64,000 nt of DNA, from assembly GCF_003263785.1 (NCBI RefSeq), contig NZ_JYJK01000040.1, forward strand, positions 1 through 64,000. Direction: 5' to 3'. This document shows, piece by piece, positions 61,765 through 64,000 of this stretch. The stretch comes from Vibrio variabilis (GTDB taxonomy: Bacteria; Pseudomonadota; Gammaproteobacteria; Enterobacterales; Vibrionaceae). Position 1 is the stretch's first letter; the number at the start of each line of letters is the position of its first letter. A program made the position numbers and the translations under genes. A model generated the notes under the pieces. It was given only the letters and a program-made list of their open reading frames with translations, searched no databases and was not told where the DNA came from.

Positions 61765-63585
61765 CTAGCTTCCGGTACCACCACCGGTACCACCACCACC
61801 GGTACCACCAGTGCCGCCAGTACCACCACCGGTTGTACCACATTGACCCGCGTTGAAATCAAGTGTATCCACCAATGTCTGTCCGGCTGTTAGGGTAAAC
61901 TGCTTAGTTGTATCTGTTTCACCGGTTACATTACCTCGTAGTAGGCCACGCAGTTCATACTTGGCTGGCTCCAACGTAAGTTGCTTAGCTACGCCAGCGT
62001 TCATACTGAATGAGCCTACTGAAAACTTCTGATCGCCAATGAACTTATAGAGATAGGCAATACCAGGCTGCTGTGTAACTTCACCTGTATCGGCACATTT
62101 ACTCTGTAGCGATACAGAGTAGTTTGCCATCTCAATAGCCTCAGACTTGAGTTTGATATTAGCGCCATTAAGATTACAGAAGTTATGCGTCAAGGTGCCA
62201 TCTTCATTGACAGGGATAGCTTGCCCGTTGACCGTTGCGGATTCAATTAAGCTCGAAGCATTTGAAGAACGAAAACGCGTGATTGCGATAGTGCCTTCAC
62301 CACTTTGCGGAATATTGTTAAACGTATGTTTTCCAAAACCGCTTACCGTTCTGCGCTTACTCCAACCACCACCGTCACGGACAAACAGTACTGATGGTTG
62401 ATAATTGTCGGTCGAGCCTCCCTCAATGGTGAAACTAGCGCGACAGTTACGACCCAACCAGTAGTCAAGGTTGTAGTAAGATAGGTGAGAAATCTGCTTA
62501 GTGACGGTAAAGGTGTCCGTTTCTGCATTGTAATCACCGACGAGTGCGGTGCCCTCATCTTTCCACTGACCCGCTACCTCGTCGTATGACCAAACTGGTA
62601 TGGTTTCCCCTTTGGCAACGACTTTGCCCGTTTCCGGATTTATTGTCTTCGCTGACACTTGGAATGTGAGATCAATCGGCGGCTCAAAACTAGACACTAC
62701 CTGACCTTTGTCATTGCGGATTTCAATCGCTGTAAAGCCAGCAGAGACAAAAGTACCACCAGAAAGCTCTGGATCAACCTCACCACTTTCATCCAGGATT
62801 TCCGTTGGTGACAGGCCACCAGGGAATGATAGAAGTGCAGAATCGGTCGATAGGTCAGTCACCCCCGAAGGCTCATTCGAGAAATAGACAACATTTGCTG
62901 TAATATTGCCTGTTACTGGTTCGCCATTACGATCGGTTAATGTGGTGTTGGCTGGAACATCTAATTTTGCCGTCCCGCCGGCAATGGCTTGTTCATTAGC
63001 GGAGCCTTCTTCTGGAACCGGCGTTTCAATGACTAGCGACTGCTGAACCACCCCAGTCTCACTCGTCGCTGCTTTGACTTCCGTCGCCGTGACTGCGACT
63101 TTTTCCGTTTCTGGCACCAGCGGTGTTAATGACAACACATTAAAGCCAGCGCCCTCTTCCGTGATGTCAGCTTCAGCTGGGATAATGATCGCTTGACCCG
63201 AAGTAAAGTAGCCATCTGCTTTAACGACTAGCTCCAAGGTGATCTCATCAATACTCGACTCACTAGTACGAGAAACAACAAAACTGCCGGTACTGGTTTT
63301 AAAGCTAACAGGTGGCGTCGCCGCAGAATTTTGCGCAGATACACTGTCGGTCTTTTCGGCGCCGGTAATCGCTAATGTGTCTACTACCGATGCTGGTGAC
63401 AAACTAAACGTCACATCTTTACCAACGATAGATCCTTCGCCCATCCCCTCAAAAAAGATGGTATATGGGGAGTTAAATGCCTCTGCTTGAGACGGTGGAA
63501 TATTTACTGAGTTGCTATTATCTGAACGTTCACAGCCTGTTAGCATTGCTAGGCCGACTAACGTCGCTACCATTGTTTTTTTCAT
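61765..63585 (-). CDS. Large lipoprotein with Gly/Thr-rich tail, paralogue of 42990-44828
   Basis: Signal peptide and lipobox LTGC with C18 (MKKTMVATLVGLAMLTGC). The intact frame gives 606 residues. Shared blocks with the paralogue: EGMGEGSIVGKDVTFSL, LTDRNGEPVTGNITANVVYF, FVSAGFTAIEIRNDKGQV, PVWSYDEVAGQWKDEGTALV, ISHLSYYNLDYW and a C-terminal FTLTAGQTLVDTLDFNAG. The tail GGTGGTGGGGTGGGTGS comes from an imperfect GGTACCACC-type DNA repeat (61770-61835). The middle part resembles carboxypeptidase-regulatory-like/beta-sandwich domains. No catalytic motif is seen. A beta-barrel gene lies just upstream on the same strand, so the two may be co-transcribed and act together at the outer membrane. 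Function unknown. Confidence 0.85.
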   Translation of the reverse strand: MKKTMVATLVGLAMLTGCERSDNSNSVNIPPSQAEAFNSPYTIFFEGMGEGSIVGKDVTFSLSPASVVDTLAITGAEKTDSVSAQNSAATPPVSFKTSTGSFVVSRTSESSIDEITLELVVKADGYFTSGQAIIIPAEADITEEGAGFNVLSLTPLVPETEKVAVTATEVKAATSETGVVQQSLVIETPVPEEGSANEQAIAGGTAKLDVPANTTLTDRNGEPVTGNITANVVYFSNEPSGVTDLSTDSALLSFPGGLSPTEILDESGEVDPELSGGTFVSAGFTAIEIRNDKGQVVSSFEPPIDLTFQVSAKTINPETGKVVAKGETIPVWSYDEVAGQWKDEGTALVGDYNAETDTFTVTKQISHLSYYNLDYWLGRNCRASFTIEGGSTDNYQPSVLFVRDGGGWSKRRTVSGFGKHTFNNIPQSGEGTIAITRFRSSNASSLIESATVNGQAIPVNEDGTLTHNFCNLNGANIKLKSEAIEMANYSVSLQSKCADTGEVTQQPGIAYLYKFIGDQKFSVGSFSMNAGVAKQLTLEPAKYELRGLLRGNVTGETDTTKQFTLTAGQTLVDTLDFNAGQCGTTGGGTGGTGGTGGGGTGGGTGS

Positions 63586-63661
63586 TTTCTAAGCTTTGTC
63601 CTTACTTCTGTCACTGCCTATCAAGAATCCAATTGAAATAAGACAGCTGTCTCTCTGGGTC

Positions 63662-64000
63662 TTAAAAGGTGTATTGCGCACCAATACTGTAGGTATGAAA
63701 GTCGGGGGTTCCACCCACATTCGGGTAGTACTTATAATCGACCAGAGCACTCCATTTTTCAGCGAGTTGGTATTCAACGCCCGCCCCAACAGTTCCTGTT
63801 ACATACGAATCGTTGCAGCACACATTATTGCCGTTTGCTTTCCACTCATAAACAAAGACACCGGCTCGGAAAAAGAGGTCAAATTTGTCGTTTATGTTAT
63901 AAATGGCCTTTGCTGCTAGATCGACACCCGTTGCGGTATAATCTCCATCTACATCACTTAAAGAAATTTTACCTAAATCGACATATCCTATTTCAGCAGC
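63662..64000 (-). CDS. Outer-membrane beta-barrel protein (OmpA-like barrel), C-terminal part; 5' end outside window
   Basis: The frame is open from the window edge and ends in TAA at 63662-63664; 112 residues are visible and the start lies beyond base 64000. The sequence alternates polar and hydrophobic residues in strands (GVDLAAKAIYNINDKFDLFF, WSALVDYKYYPNVGG) and ends IGAQYTF, with the C-terminal phenylalanine used for outer-membrane insertion. A CC pair (VCCNDS) sits in a predicted extracellular loop. It fits small OmpA-like barrels. It is 76 bases upstream of the lipoprotein start on the same strand, so operon membership is likely. No start codon is in view. Confidence 0.75.
   Translation of the reverse strand, partial: AAEIGYVDLGKISLSDVDGDYTATGVDLAAKAIYNINDKFDLFFRAGVFVYEWKANGNNVCCNDSYVTGTVGAGVEYQLAEKWSALVDYKYYPNVGGTPDFHTYSIGAQYTF

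Noticed and set aside
61770..61835. GGTACCACC-type DNA repeat as a separate repeat element
   Set aside because: It encodes the in-frame Gly/Thr tail of the lipoprotein, so it is part of the coding sequence.

Overview
The window looks like the large chromosome of a Vibrio species. The evidence is the gene order (argE divergent from argC-B-G-H, then ppc, aphA, metF, metL-metB/metJ, malic enzyme, rpmE, priA, cytR, ftsN, hslVU, menA, rraA), the argininosuccinate lyase with a fused acetyltransferase (ArgHA, a Vibrio/Moritella trait), an AphA quorum-sensing regulator whose leader carries a Qrr-pairing sequence, and an rjg-like metallo-beta-lactamase gene beside polysaccharide operons. I cannot name the species.

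Left part (1-27.8 kb): ordinary core genes. These are a peroxiredoxin-glutaredoxin hybrid (cut by the window edge), a RidA-family protein, the arginine genes with ARG boxes between argC and argE, ppc, aphA, the MetJ regulon with tandem met boxes, a short malic enzyme, rpmE, priA, cytR with a consensus-like CRP site upstream, ftsN, hslVU behind a sigma-32-type promoter, a GIY-YIG protein, menA and rraA. An unusual feature is a 7-base satellite (CCTTGGT repeated 5-7 times) just after the stop codons of three genes. A degenerate inverted copy lies after the malic enzyme gene, and a related GGCACCA version follows priA.

Middle and right part (27.8-61 kb): two surface-polysaccharide operons on the minus strand, each preceded by an RfaH 'ops' element (GGCGGTAGCGT). 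Operon B (39.4 to 27.9 kb) has an ATP-grasp ligase, a Wzx flippase, three glycosyltransferases, a WbpV-like reductase, a short phosphoglycosyl transferase, a nucleotide-sugar epimerase, a WbpM-like dehydratase and UDP-glucose dehydrogenase. Operon A (60.6 to about 45.9 kb) has wza-wzb-wzc, an IS transposase remnant, a Wzy polymerase, two sulfotransferases, three glycosyltransferases, a second flippase, a WcaJ-type initiating transferase and galU. Between the operons lie an rjg-like gene, a lone rmlB, a large lipoprotein, a small membrane protein and a VanZ-like protein. Together the genes suggest export of a sulfated capsule-like polymer and a second uronate- and perhaps QuiNAc-containing glycan.

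Right end (61.1-64 kb): a zinc-ribbon microprotein, a second lipoprotein that is a full-length paralogue of the one at 42990-44828, and the end of an outer-membrane beta-barrel protein.

Quality caveat: about 25 single-base frameshifts interrupt 18 genes, including conserved housekeeping genes (hslU, hslV, argG, ppc). Most fall in short homopolymers and reading resumes in the expected frame. I treat them as sequencing errors and give joined coordinates. No rRNA, tRNA or CRISPR array was seen.
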